Positions 7,277 to 15,394 of a stretch of 36,398 bases of DNA are shown here, piece by piece. Within the stretch, counting starts at the first letter, position 1; every line of letters starts with the position of its first letter. The DNA is from DATJFH01 sp035495815 (GTDB lineage: Bacteria; Acidobacteriota; Terriglobia; Bryobacterales; Bryobacteraceae). The notes beneath the pieces are model-generated. The model saw nothing but the letters and a program-made list of their open reading frames with translations, was not told where the DNA came from and ran no database searches. The stretch covers positions 1 to 36,398 of the forward strand of contig DATJFH010000024.1 of the NCBI GenBank assembly GCA_035495815.1, read 5' to 3'. A program made the position numbers and the translations under genes.

Positions 7277-8417
7277 GTTCGTGAATGGCGAGCGTGGCGG
7301 TCCAGGCGGCGGCCGTGAACGCGGCCAGCGCCAGAAAGCTCGAGCGGAACGTGCCGGACCATTCCACCATCTGGCCGATGAGCGGCGGGGCGGCCAGGAT
7401 CATGACGATTCCGAGCATGTTGACGAGTCCCATGGCGGCGCCGGCGCGTCCGGGATAGAGCGCGGCAGCCCGGTTGAATACCGCGGCGTAGGGAAGGCCG
7501 CAGCCGAGTCCCAGGAGCAGCACGCCTGCCGAAGCCCGCGCCAGAGACTCGCCGCCGAGGCCGAAAGCAAGACAGGCCGCGATGCTCAACGCCAGGCTCA
7601 CCTGCATTGTCCGGCGCGCGCCCCAGCGTGGAACCAGGGCGCCGCCCAGAGGCCGTGTCCCGATGCCCATGAGCAGAACCAGCGATCCGATTCTGCCGGC
7701 GGCGGACATCGGTATGTGGAAAGAGCGGCTGAGGTAGGTGGTGACCCAGACGCCGACCACGATCACCAGCCCGAAGCTGGCCATCTGGACGATGCCGAGC
7801 AGCCAGAGCTGGGGGTTCGACAGCATTCCGGCCAGGGGGGCCGGCTTGTGGGCCAGCGCGGGCGGGGCGGGCGTCAGGAACATCCAGACCAGCCAGGCGG
7901 CCGCCGCCAGCGCCGCCGTGGAAAAGAACGCGCCCTGCCAGCCGATGGCGGCGAACAGCAGCGGGACGGCAAAGATCACGAAGCCCGAGCCCATCAGGAT
8001 CGAGCCGCCGTACAGACCTTGCGCGAGGTGCAGACGTGGTCCGGCAAACAGGGTCGCGATGTAACGGGCTCCGGCCACAAAGCTGGCGCCGGTGCCAAGG
8101 CCGACGAAAATCTTCCAGAACAGGAGCTGTGAATAGCCGGTGGCGAACCCGATGGCCGCATTGCCGAGACAAACAATGGCCAGCGCGACGGCCAGGACGC
8201 GGCGGGAGCCGAACCGGTCGGCCAGATAACCGCCGGGGATCTGCATGCCGGCGTGAGTGAGGAAGATGCCGGTGGTCAGGAGTCCGGCGGCGGCCAGGTT
8301 GAAGCCGAATTCGGCTGCGAGGGCGGGGGCCAGGGGAGCGTGGTTGGTGTAGTTGGCCGAGAAGGCGAAACCGATGGCGCACACCGACCATAATCCGAGC
8401 CGCTCGACAGATGTCAT
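7254..8417 (-). CDS. Major facilitator superfamily transporter (NarK-like shape)
   Basis: A 387-residue protein with about 12 hydrophobic segments, divided into two six-helix halves. The segment GGYLADRFGSRRVLA is the MFS motif A (D-R-x-G-R/S-R/K) between spans 2 and 3. I start at ATG 8417, with AAGG just upstream, in place of a longer in-frame start at 8441. The N-terminus AIGFAFSANYTNHAPLAP and the helix-5 region resemble anion or organic-acid porters, but substrate is not determinable. It overlaps the acyl-CoA synthetase by 23 nt and follows the DedA-rhodanese gene after 169 nt. Confidence 0.88.
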   Translation of the reverse strand: MTSVERLGLWSVCAIGFAFSANYTNHAPLAPALAAEFGFNLAAAGLLTTGIFLTHAGMQIPGGYLADRFGSRRVLAVALAIVCLGNAAIGFATGYSQLLFWKIFVGLGTGASFVAGARYIATLFAGPRLHLAQGLYGGSILMGSGFVIFAVPLLFAAIGWQGAFFSTAALAAAAWLVWMFLTPAPPALAHKPAPLAGMLSNPQLWLLGIVQMASFGLVIVVGVWVTTYLSRSFHIPMSAAGRIGSLVLLMGIGTRPLGGALVPRWGARRTMQVSLALSIAACLAFGLGGESLARASAGVLLLGLGCGLPYAAVFNRAAALYPGRAGAAMGLVNMLGIVMILAAPPLIGQMVEWSGTFRSSFLALAAFTAAAWTATLAIHEHESDRPV

Positions 8418-8586
8418 GCTTCCTTTTCGCGGAGTCTGCAAGGAGGAATCTTACCACCGCCGCGCGGAGCCGCCCACCCGGCGCATCCCGTCGAACTCAG
8501 CGGGCGACATGGGCCGACGGTCGAGCGCAAGCCGGCGAAGCGGTGGGGTGTTGGGCATTGTCGCTTTAGCTGGAGGGATCCCGACG

Positions 8587-9537
8587 TCAGGTCCGGTTCG
8601 TCCCGGAGTCATCCGCGGTCTCCACCGGATATCCCAACTCCCGCCAGCGCTCGAACCCGCCCGCCAGGGGACTGACGCGGGTCACGCCGAACCCTCGCAG
8701 TTGCAGCGCCACACGGGCGCTGGTGGCTTCGTTCGGTCAGGAGCAGTAGAGCACGATGTCGCGGTCGCGGGGGATCTCCTCGTGGCGCTGGTCCAGATCT
8801 TCCGGCGGGAAGCGCAGCGCGCCGGGAAGCCTGCCGCCCTCCGGACCCTGGGAGTGGCGCATGTCCAGAATCGTCAACGCCTCACCCGCTTCCATGCGGC
8901 GCAACAGCTCCTCGGGCAGAATGCGGGCGGAGTCCAACATCCGGAGGTAGCTCCGGCGGGCGCGCCACTTCCAGGCGAAATAGGCGCCGGTCAGCAGGGC
9001 GGCGATCAGGGCCAGCGACGTGCCGGTTCGCGAGATGACGGCGGCCACCTGCTCGAGCTGGCTGCGGAAGATGAACCCCAGGCCCAGGTAGAGACCGGCC
9101 CACAGGGTCACGCCCAAGCCGTCGAGCAGGAGGAACCGGGCCGGATGCATGCGCAGCAGCCCGGCCATCGGGGTAGTGAGGGCTCCCAGCCCGGGTACGA
9201 ATTTGGCGATCACCAGGGTCCTCGAACCGTGGCGTTGAAACGTGCGGGTGGTCCGCTTCACGCAGGTATCCGGCTCGATGGAAATGCGGCAGAGCACGCG
9301 GAGCACGCCGTAGCCACGCCGGCGGCCAAGCTCGTACCAGACCATATCCGCGGAGAGTGAAGCGAGCAGCGTCAGCCCGAGCGCGGCGGCGATGGAAAAC
9401 CGGCCGTCCGCCGAAAGGGCGCCGATACCGAGCAGAACGGGAACGGAAGCGATGGGCAGTCCGGTCTGCTCGAGGAAGACGAAACAGAACAGGACCGCAT
9501 ACCCATGCCGTATGAGAAACTGCAGAACTTCAGACAT
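8587..9537 (-). CDS. DedA-rhodanese fusion with in-frame UGA, putative selenoprotein (Sec267)
   Basis: Read from ATG 9537, the frame meets TGA at 8737-8739 after 266 codons. The same frame then continues without interruption to a TGA at 8587-8589 and finishes a rhodanese domain: PNEATSARVALQ, then a GFGVTRVSPLAGGFERWREL segment. Residues 1-190 are a DedA-family membrane domain (first span near residue 13; KFVPGLGALTTPMAG at about 127-141; a last span at about 172-190). Residues 205-305 are the rhodanese domain. The UGA would be residue 267, two after the expected catalytic Cys265, giving Cys-Ser-Sec-Pro-Asn-Glu. From memory, DedA-rhodanese homologues have Cys-x-Cys-Pro-Asn-Glu here. A SECIS-like fold follows the UGA. 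The alternative is a nonsense mutation making a truncated protein. The gene starts 12 nt after the POT transporter gene. Confidence 0.75.
8687..8739 (-). promoter_or_regulatory. Candidate bacterial SECIS element after the dedA-rhodanese UGA
   Basis: On the minus strand, the UGA (8739-8737) is followed by a lower stem of 6 perfect pairs (8736-8731 with 8692-8687). Above an internal loop is an upper stem of 7 perfect pairs (CAGCGCC 8722-8716 with GGCGCTG 8710-8704), capped by the 5-nt loop CGUGU (8715-8711). There are 21 nt between UGA and the apical loop, and G is the second loop base. Both fit the bacterial SECIS model, in which the loop lies 16-37 nt from UGA and has a G in its first two positions. 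In GC-rich coding DNA, chance hairpins are common, so this alone is not proof. Confidence 0.65.
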
Positions 9538-9549
9538 GACCGGCCGCGA

Positions 9550-11073
9550 TTAATGGACGCCGCCCATCAATTTTTTCATGGGACGGACGAAAGCCGCCAG
9601 CGCCAGACCCAGCACGATGCAGAAACCGGCCACCGCTCCGAACAGCGCCGGCAGCGAGAAGGACTCGTAGAACGACGCCATCCGCCCGCCCAGGTAATCG
9701 CCGATCGAAGTGGAGAGAAACCAGACTCCCATCATGAGTCCGGCGACGCGCGCGGGGGCCAGCTTTGTGAAAGCGCTCAAACCGACCGGGCTGAGGCAAA
9801 GCTCTCCGACGGTGTGCAGCAGATAGGTGAGCCAGAGCCAGAGCGCACTGACCTGGGCGCCGCTCTGAGCGCGAAGTCCGGCCATGACCATGACCACGAA
9901 TCCCAATCCGACAAGGATCAAGCCCCAGGCGAACTTGGCCGGGCTCGACGGCTCCTTCGAGCCAAGCCGCACCCAGAGCCAGGCCATCAGCGGGGCCAGG
10001 GCGATGATGAACAGCGAATTGATCGACTGGAACCAGCTGGCGGGGTAGCTATAGCCGAATACCGTTTTCTCGGTGCTGCGCTCGGCAAACAGATTCAAAG
10101 TGGAGCCGGCCTGCTCGAACGCGGACCAGAACAGCGCCGAAGCCAGGAAGAGCACGATGATCACGATGAACCGCTTCTTTTCGACCGGCGTCCAGTCGCC
10201 GGCGCGCAGCAGCCAGGTGAACACGCCGCCCGAGAGCACGATGAGCAGCAGGCCGACCAGATTGGCGATTGCTTCCGGGGTGACGGCCACCGCGCCGGAA
10301 GCGGAGAGCAGGGCGAGCAGTCCGATTGCCGCGGCGGTCCCGACGATTCCGATCCACAGCCATCGCTTTTGCGCGTGGGCTTCGGCTGCGTCCCTGGGGG
10401 GGACGGGGTAAAGACCGGCACTGCCCAGAAATTTTCCGCCCAGCGTGTACTGAATCAGGCCGAGGGTCATGCCGATGCCGGCCAGTCCGAAGCCCCAGTG
10501 CCAGTTGATGGTCTGGCCGACGTAGCCGCAAGCGAGCGGCGAGAGGAAGGCGCCGATGTTGATCCCCATATAGAAGATGGAGAAGCCGGCGTCGCGGCGG
10601 TGGTCGTCAGGACCATAGAGCTGGCCGACCATCGTACTGATGTTGGGCTTCAGCAGGCCCGTCCCGACGACGATCAGGGCGAGGCCCAGATAGAACGTGG
10701 GGAGGCCGGGAACGGCCATGCTGAAGTGCCCCATGGCGATGATGATTCCGCCATAGAGGACGGACCGGCGCTGACCCAGGATGCGGTCGGCGATCCAGCC
10801 GCCGGGCAGGCTGACCAGGTAAACCATGGCGGTATAGAGTCCGTAGATGGCGCCGGATTTGGCAACGTCGAACCCCAGTCCGCCCTTGGCCGTGGGGGCC
10901 ACCATAAAGAGGATCAGGAGGGCCCGCATGCCGTAGTAGCTGAACCGCTCCCACATTTCGGTGAAGAAGAGGGTCGCCAGGCCGCGGGGATGTCCGAAGA
11001 AACGGGTGTCGTGTCCGGCGGAACCCTGTCCGCCCGGCTGTGTGGACACGGGTTGGCCCGTATAGGTGCTCAT
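9550..11073 (-). CDS. POT/PTR-family proton-coupled peptide transporter
   Basis: A 507-residue polytopic transporter, likely importing di- and tripeptides with protons. The family signature ExxERFxYY is present as EMWERFSYY at residues 39-47 in the first span, and about 14 hydrophobic segments follow, the normal number for bacterial POT proteins. A later FxxSxxxDxxGGR-like stretch (LSTSIGDYLGGRM) is near the C-terminus. I chose ATG 11073; a longer frame from 11130 would add a leader unlike the family. There is no good Shine-Dalgarno at this start. It is the first gene of a minus-strand cluster with the DedA-rhodanese, MFS and acyl-CoA synthetase genes. Confidence 0.9.
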   Translation of the reverse strand: MSTYTGQPVSTQPGGQGSAGHDTRFFGHPRGLATLFFTEMWERFSYYGMRALLILFMVAPTAKGGLGFDVAKSGAIYGLYTAMVYLVSLPGGWIADRILGQRRSVLYGGIIIAMGHFSMAVPGLPTFYLGLALIVVGTGLLKPNISTMVGQLYGPDDHRRDAGFSIFYMGINIGAFLSPLACGYVGQTINWHWGFGLAGIGMTLGLIQYTLGGKFLGSAGLYPVPPRDAAEAHAQKRWLWIGIVGTAAAIGLLALLSASGAVAVTPEAIANLVGLLLIVLSGGVFTWLLRAGDWTPVEKKRFIVIIVLFLASALFWSAFEQAGSTLNLFAERSTEKTVFGYSYPASWFQSINSLFIIALAPLMAWLWVRLGSKEPSSPAKFAWGLILVGLGFVVMVMAGLRAQSGAQVSALWLWLTYLLHTVGELCLSPVGLSAFTKLAPARVAGLMMGVWFLSTSIGDYLGGRMASFYESFSLPALFGAVAGFCIVLGLALAAFVRPMKKLMGGVH

Positions 11074-11131
11074 GACATGCGCCACTTCATCATAACTGAT
11101 GGTACGCCGGTGTCCGGTGTCGAGGCACATT

Positions 11132-11158
11132 TTGGCACCAGCGCCTCCACGTTACAAT
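11132..11158 (+). promoter_or_regulatory. Candidate promoter for nadE
   Basis: TTGGCA (11132-11137) and TACAAT (11153-11158) are separated by 15 nt, shorter than optimal. The TACAAT ends 11 nt before the ATG at 11170, so the leader would be only a few bases long. Confidence 0.35.
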
Positions 11159-11169
11159 GAAGGTCTCCC

Positions 11170-12819
11170 ATGAAAATAGCGTTGGGACAGATCAACTCCA
11201 CGGTGGGCGACCTTTCAGGAAACGTCGACTTGATGGTGTCGGCCGCCCAGCGCGCTTCGGGCGGGGGCGCAAGCACCGTGGTGTTCCCGGAGCTTTCCCT
11301 GACCGGTTATCCGCCACGGGACCTGGTGGAAAAGGAAAGTTTTCTCGAGCGCTGCGAATGCGAGCTCCAACGCCTGGCCCGTGAGACCGCGGGCACGCCG
11401 GTTTCCATTATCTGCGGCTACGTAGGACGGGCGCCCGACGACGCGGGCAAGCGGGCGACCAACAGCGCGGCCATCGTCAGAGGCGGGCAGGTCGTTTTCC
11501 GGCAGAACAAGATGCTGCTGCCGACTTACGACGTTTTCGACGAAACCCGGTATTTCCTTCCCGGCGATTCGCCCCACCTGACCGTACTCGACGGCGCCAG
11601 CCTGGCCCTGACCATTTGTGAAGACGCGTGGAACGACAAGCAGTATTGGGAGCGGCGGCTGTACTCGCGCGATCCGGTGGATGAGCTGGCGCAGGCGGGC
11701 GCGGGAATCCTCATCAGCATCAACGCCTCGCCCTACCATATGGGCAAGCGGGCGCTGCGCCGGGAAATCTTCGCCGCAACGGCGCGTCATCACCGGCTGC
11801 CGCTGGTTTACGTGAACCAGGTGGGCGGGAACGACTCGCTCGTGTTCGACGGCAGCAGCTTCGCCATGGACGCGAACGGAAACGTCACCGCGTCGGCGGC
11901 TTCGTTCGAAGAGGATCTTGTCCTCTGGGACACGGGGTGTTCCTCCGGCGAGCAGCACGCGAATCTTCCCGACGAATGCGAGGCCGTTTACCAGGCGCTG
12001 GTCCTCGGCACTCGCGACTACATCCGCAAGTGCGGGTTCCGGAAAGTCCTGCTCGGATTGAGCGGCGGCATCGACTCATCGCTGACGGCCGCCATCGCGG
12101 TGGATGCGGTGGGCCGCGAGAACGTGGTCGGGGTGGGCATGCCCGGACCGTTTTCGTCGGCAGGCAGCGTGTCGGACGCGCGCGCGCTGGCCGCCAACCT
12201 CGGCATCCGTTTCGAGATTGCGCCGATCACGGCGGTCTATGACCAGTTCCTGGGAGTTCTCGACCCCATCTTCGCGGGCGCGCCGCGGGACGTGACCGAG
12301 GAGAACCTACAAGCCCGGCTTCGCGGCGTCACCCTGATGGCGCTTTCGAACAAATCGGGCGCGCTGGTGCTCACCACCGGCAACAAGAGCGAGCTGGCGG
12401 TCGGCTACTGCACCCTGTACGGCGACATGTGCGGCGGGCTGGCGGTGATCAGCGACGTGCCCAAGACGCTGGTCTACGAGCTTTCCCGCGTGGCCAACCG
12501 GCGCCATTCCGGAGCCATTCCCGAATCCGTATTCGAGAAGCCTCCGTCGGCCGAGTTACGGCCGGACCAGAAGGACTCCGATTCGCTGCCGGAATATCCC
12601 GTGCTCGACCGCATTCTTCGCGCCTATATCGAAGAGAATCAGCCGCCGGCCCGGATCGCCCGCGAGCAGGACCTGGCCCTCGAGCTGGTGCGCAACATCT
12701 GCACGAAGGTGGACCGCAACGAGTATAAACGCCAGCAGGCGGCGCCGGGGCTGAAGGTCACGACCAAGGCGTTCGGGATCGGACGCCGGTTCCCGATCGC
12801 GCAAAGGTACACCGAATGA
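11170..12819 (+). CDS. nadE: Glutamine-dependent NAD+ synthetase
   Basis: A 549-residue two-domain enzyme catalysing the ATP-dependent amidation of deamido-NAD to NAD in the last step of NAD synthesis. The N-terminal nitrilase-type glutaminase domain (about 1-250) has Glu41 in FPELSLTGYPP, Lys114 and the nucleophile Cys150 in LTICEDAW. The C-terminal synthetase domain (about 275-549) has the PP-loop SGGIDSS at 298-304 and LTTGNKSE in the middle. The length fits the bacterial glutamine-dependent form. Translation probably couples to the next gene, whose ATG overlaps the stop (ATGA 12816-12819). nadA, an earlier NAD step, is elsewhere in the window at 26655-27587. Confidence 0.95.
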   Translation: MKIALGQINSTVGDLSGNVDLMVSAAQRASGGGASTVVFPELSLTGYPPRDLVEKESFLERCECELQRLARETAGTPVSIICGYVGRAPDDAGKRATNSAAIVRGGQVVFRQNKMLLPTYDVFDETRYFLPGDSPHLTVLDGASLALTICEDAWNDKQYWERRLYSRDPVDELAQAGAGILISINASPYHMGKRALRREIFAATARHHRLPLVYVNQVGGNDSLVFDGSSFAMDANGNVTASAASFEEDLVLWDTGCSSGEQHANLPDECEAVYQALVLGTRDYIRKCGFRKVLLGLSGGIDSSLTAAIAVDAVGRENVVGVGMPGPFSSAGSVSDARALAANLGIRFEIAPITAVYDQFLGVLDPIFAGAPRDVTEENLQARLRGVTLMALSNKSGALVLTTGNKSELAVGYCTLYGDMCGGLAVISDVPKTLVYELSRVANRRHSGAIPESVFEKPPSAELRPDQKDSDSLPEYPVLDRILRAYIEENQPPARIAREQDLALELVRNICTKVDRNEYKRQQAAPGLKVTTKAFGIGRRFPIAQRYTE

Positions 12820-15296
12820 AACCTCTACTGTCGATCGCGCCGATTTTCGTGGCGGCTCTGCTGGTTTCGCAGCCGGCGCCCCGGGAGCGTGTGGGACCGC
12901 ATCCCCGCGGCGGGTTTCTGCTGAACAGCGGCTGGCTGCTCCGGCCCGCCGGAAAGCAGGTTCCGGTGAGCACCTTTCCCATGTCGTCGGCTCTGTCCCC
13001 GGACGGGCGCTTCCTGCTGGTGCTCAACGGCGGCTACAATCCGCCCTCGATCAGTATCCTGGACGTCGCCGGCGAGAAGGAGACTAGCCGCGTGCCCATC
13101 GACGACGGCTGGCTCGGTTTGACGTTCTCTCCGAAGGGCGATTTCGTGTACGTGGGGGGCGGCTCCCGGGCGGAGGTGGTCCGGTTCAACTACGCCGAAG
13201 GGGCGCTGTCGGGCAGGCGCTCGTTTGCGGTCGTGCCGGAGAACAAACGCACGGTCAAGGACTTCATCGGGGACGTCGCGATCTCGCCGGACGGACGGCT
13301 CATCTACGCGGCGGATCTGTATCATGACTCGGTGGTGGTGATCAATCCGCAGTCCGGAATGATCATCGAGCGCTTCAAGACAGGGCGCCGACCCTACCGC
13401 ATCCTGTTTCATCCGGACGGCAAGAGCTTCTTCGTGACCAGTTGGACGGACGGATCGCTGAGCCATTACCAGGCGGGGAACGGCGCCCTGATCGAGACCG
13501 TGCGGCTGGCTCCGCATCCCACCGATATGGTGTGGAGCGCCGGGAAGGTGGAGACCGCGGAAGGAGAAACCGCGGTGGCAGCCCGGCTCTTTGTCGCGGC
13601 GGCCAACACGAACAACGTGTACTCCATCGGCGTGAGCCCTTCGAAAGAGCTGCGGAAGCTGGAATCGATCAATGTCGCGATGACGCCGCGGCATCCGGTG
13701 GGCATGACTCCGAGCGCGCTGGCGGTGAGTCCGGACGCAAAGCGGCTTTACGTGGTCTGCTCGGACGCCAACGCGCTGGCCGTCGCCGACATTTCCCTGG
13801 AGCGGACGAGCGTGCAGGGCTTCATCCCGACGGGCTGGTATCCGACGGCAGTGAAGGCGCTGCCGAACGGCAGGCTCGCGATTCTGAGCGGCCGCGGCCT
13901 GGCGTCGCATGCGAATCCGAAGGGTCCGAATCCTACGAAAAAGGCGGCTCCGCGTCACGAGGGCGTCATCGCCGAGGAATATGTCGGCAAGATCCAGACC
14001 GGCACGGTGGCCTTTCTGCCGGTTCCCACCGAAGAGCAGCTCGATGCGTACACCAGGACGACGCTGGCCAACTCTCCTTACACCGACGCCAAGCTGGACA
14101 GCGCCGGCATCCCGCCCGGAGGACCGATACCGGCGCGGCCGGGCGAGAAATCGCCGATCGAGCACATCATCTATATCGTCAAGGAGAATCGTACATACGA
14201 TCAGGTGCTGGGCGACATGAAGGAAGGAAACGGCGACCCGTCGCTGGTGCTGTTCGGGGAGCGGATCACGCCCAACCACCACAAGCTGGCGCGGGAATTC
14301 GTGCTGCTCGACAACTTCTACGTCAATTCGGACGTGAGCGCCGACGGGCACAGCTGGTCCACCGCGGCGATCGCGTCGGACTACGTACAGAAGCTGTGGC
14401 CCAACAGTTACGCCGGCCGCCGCAAGGGAGGCTACGACTACGAGGGCCAGGAAATCACGGCCGCCCCAGGGGCTGGCTATCTCTGGACGAATGCCGCCGC
14501 GCGTTCCATCTCCATGCGCAATTACGGATACTTCGCCACGAATCTGCCCCAGGCCGCGCCTGAGGGGGCGGTTCAGATCGAGGGCGTGCGCGACCCGATT
14601 CTGAGCCGTGTGACCAATCCGCGCTACCGCGCCTTCGATCTGGACTACCCGGACGTGGAGCGGGTGAGGGTCTTCGTGAAGGATCTGGAAGAATTCGAAA
14701 AGTCCGGCCAGATGCCGCGGTTGATGTTGGTCCGGCTCGGCAACGACCACACCTCCGGCACGTCGGCGGGAAAGATTTCGCCGCTCTCGGCGGTGGCGGA
14801 CAACGATTACGCGCTGGGGACGCTGGTGGAGGCCGTGTCGCGGAGCCGGTTCTGGGCGTCGACGGCGATCTTCGTGCTCGAAGACGATGCGCAGAACGGA
14901 GCGGACCATGTCGATTCGCACCGCTCGCCCGCGTTCGTAATATCGCCCTATGTCAAGCGCGGCGCGGTGGACGGGAATCTGTACAACACGACTTCCATGC
15001 TGCGGACGATGGAGCTGATCCTCGGCCTGAACCCGATGACCCATTTCGACGCCGGGGCGCGTCCGATGAACATGTCGTTTCAAGCGAAGCCGGACAACAG
15101 GCCCTACGCGGCGGAGAAGCCGCGGGTCCCGCTCGATGAGCGGAACCCGGCCGATTCGCCGGCAGCTGCGCGGTCGGCGCGCATGGACTTCACCGAAGAA
15201 GACCGGATCGACGACGACGAGCTGAATGCCATCCTCTGGCTCGCCATCCGCGGGACGCCGCCTCCCGCCCCAGTCAGGAGTTATTTTGCAAAATAG
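12816..15296 (+). CDS. Secreted YncE-type beta-propeller/phosphoesterase fusion
   Basis: An 826-residue secreted protein. Residues 1-18 form a signal peptide. Residues 50-370 are YVTN/YncE-like beta-propeller repeats, seen as recurring SPDGRxLxV, SPDAKRLYVV and HPDGKSFFV segments. From about residue 445, IEHIIYIVKENRTYDQVLGD opens a phosphoesterase domain of the acid phosphatase/phospholipase C type (PF04185-like), with DNFYVNSDVSADGHSW and EDDAQNGADHVDSHRSP as likely metal-site segments. This architecture is annotated as a bifunctional YncE/alkaline phosphatase-type protein and is common in Acidobacteriota. The substrate is unknown, and hydrolysis of a phosphate ester outside the cytoplasm is the family-level prediction. 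It overlaps nadE by 4 nt. Confidence 0.88.
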   Translation: MKPLLSIAPIFVAALLVSQPAPRERVGPHPRGGFLLNSGWLLRPAGKQVPVSTFPMSSALSPDGRFLLVLNGGYNPPSISILDVAGEKETSRVPIDDGWLGLTFSPKGDFVYVGGGSRAEVVRFNYAEGALSGRRSFAVVPENKRTVKDFIGDVAISPDGRLIYAADLYHDSVVVINPQSGMIIERFKTGRRPYRILFHPDGKSFFVTSWTDGSLSHYQAGNGALIETVRLAPHPTDMVWSAGKVETAEGETAVAARLFVAAANTNNVYSIGVSPSKELRKLESINVAMTPRHPVGMTPSALAVSPDAKRLYVVCSDANALAVADISLERTSVQGFIPTGWYPTAVKALPNGRLAILSGRGLASHANPKGPNPTKKAAPRHEGVIAEEYVGKIQTGTVAFLPVPTEEQLDAYTRTTLANSPYTDAKLDSAGIPPGGPIPARPGEKSPIEHIIYIVKENRTYDQVLGDMKEGNGDPSLVLFGERITPNHHKLAREFVLLDNFYVNSDVSADGHSWSTAAIASDYVQKLWPNSYAGRRKGGYDYEGQEITAAPGAGYLWTNAAARSISMRNYGYFATNLPQAAPEGAVQIEGVRDPILSRVTNPRYRAFDLDYPDVERVRVFVKDLEEFEKSGQMPRLMLVRLGNDHTSGTSAGKISPLSAVADNDYALGTLVEAVSRSRFWASTAIFVLEDDAQNGADHVDSHRSPAFVISPYVKRGAVDGNLYNTTSMLRTMELILGLNPMTHFDAGARPMNMSFQAKPDNRPYAAEKPRVPLDERNPADSPAAARSARMDFTEEDRIDDDELNAILWLAIRGTPPPAPVRSYFAK

Positions 15297-15394
15297 CAGC
15301 GGCTCGAGAGTGAAAGGTCAAAGATCAACAGACAAGTATCGCCGCGGGATCGAATTTCGTGCCGTTGCCTTTTGACGGTTGACCTGCCTTTCTC

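Noticed and set aside
7273..8457. A second long minus-strand frame over the MFS gene.
   Set aside because: It is the Arg-rich shadow frame of the transporter, which has hydrophobic spans and the MFS loop motif.
8451..8558. A 35-codon minus-strand frame in the gap between the DedA-rhodanese and MFS genes.
   Set aside because: No Shine-Dalgarno, Arg/Pro-rich composition typical of shadow frames in GC-rich DNA and no recognisable domain; nothing supports it as a gene. Otherwise I see nothing in this 169-nt gap.
8737..8739. The DedA-rhodanese gene as a simple pseudogene.
   Set aside because: The continued reading frame, the SECIS-like fold, the Cys-to-UGA position and a second Sec gene in the window make readthrough more likely; kept as the main alternative, not as the call.
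12825..15083. A 752-codon minus-strand frame opposite the phosphoesterase gene.
   Set aside because: Arg/His-rich, no domain; the plus-strand frame contains clear propeller and phosphoesterase motifs.
15297..15394. A partial GGTCAA/TTGACC inverted repeat upstream of the GH57 gene as an operator or terminator.
   Set aside because: Arms are only 6 bp and about 60 nt apart with no T-run; probably chance.
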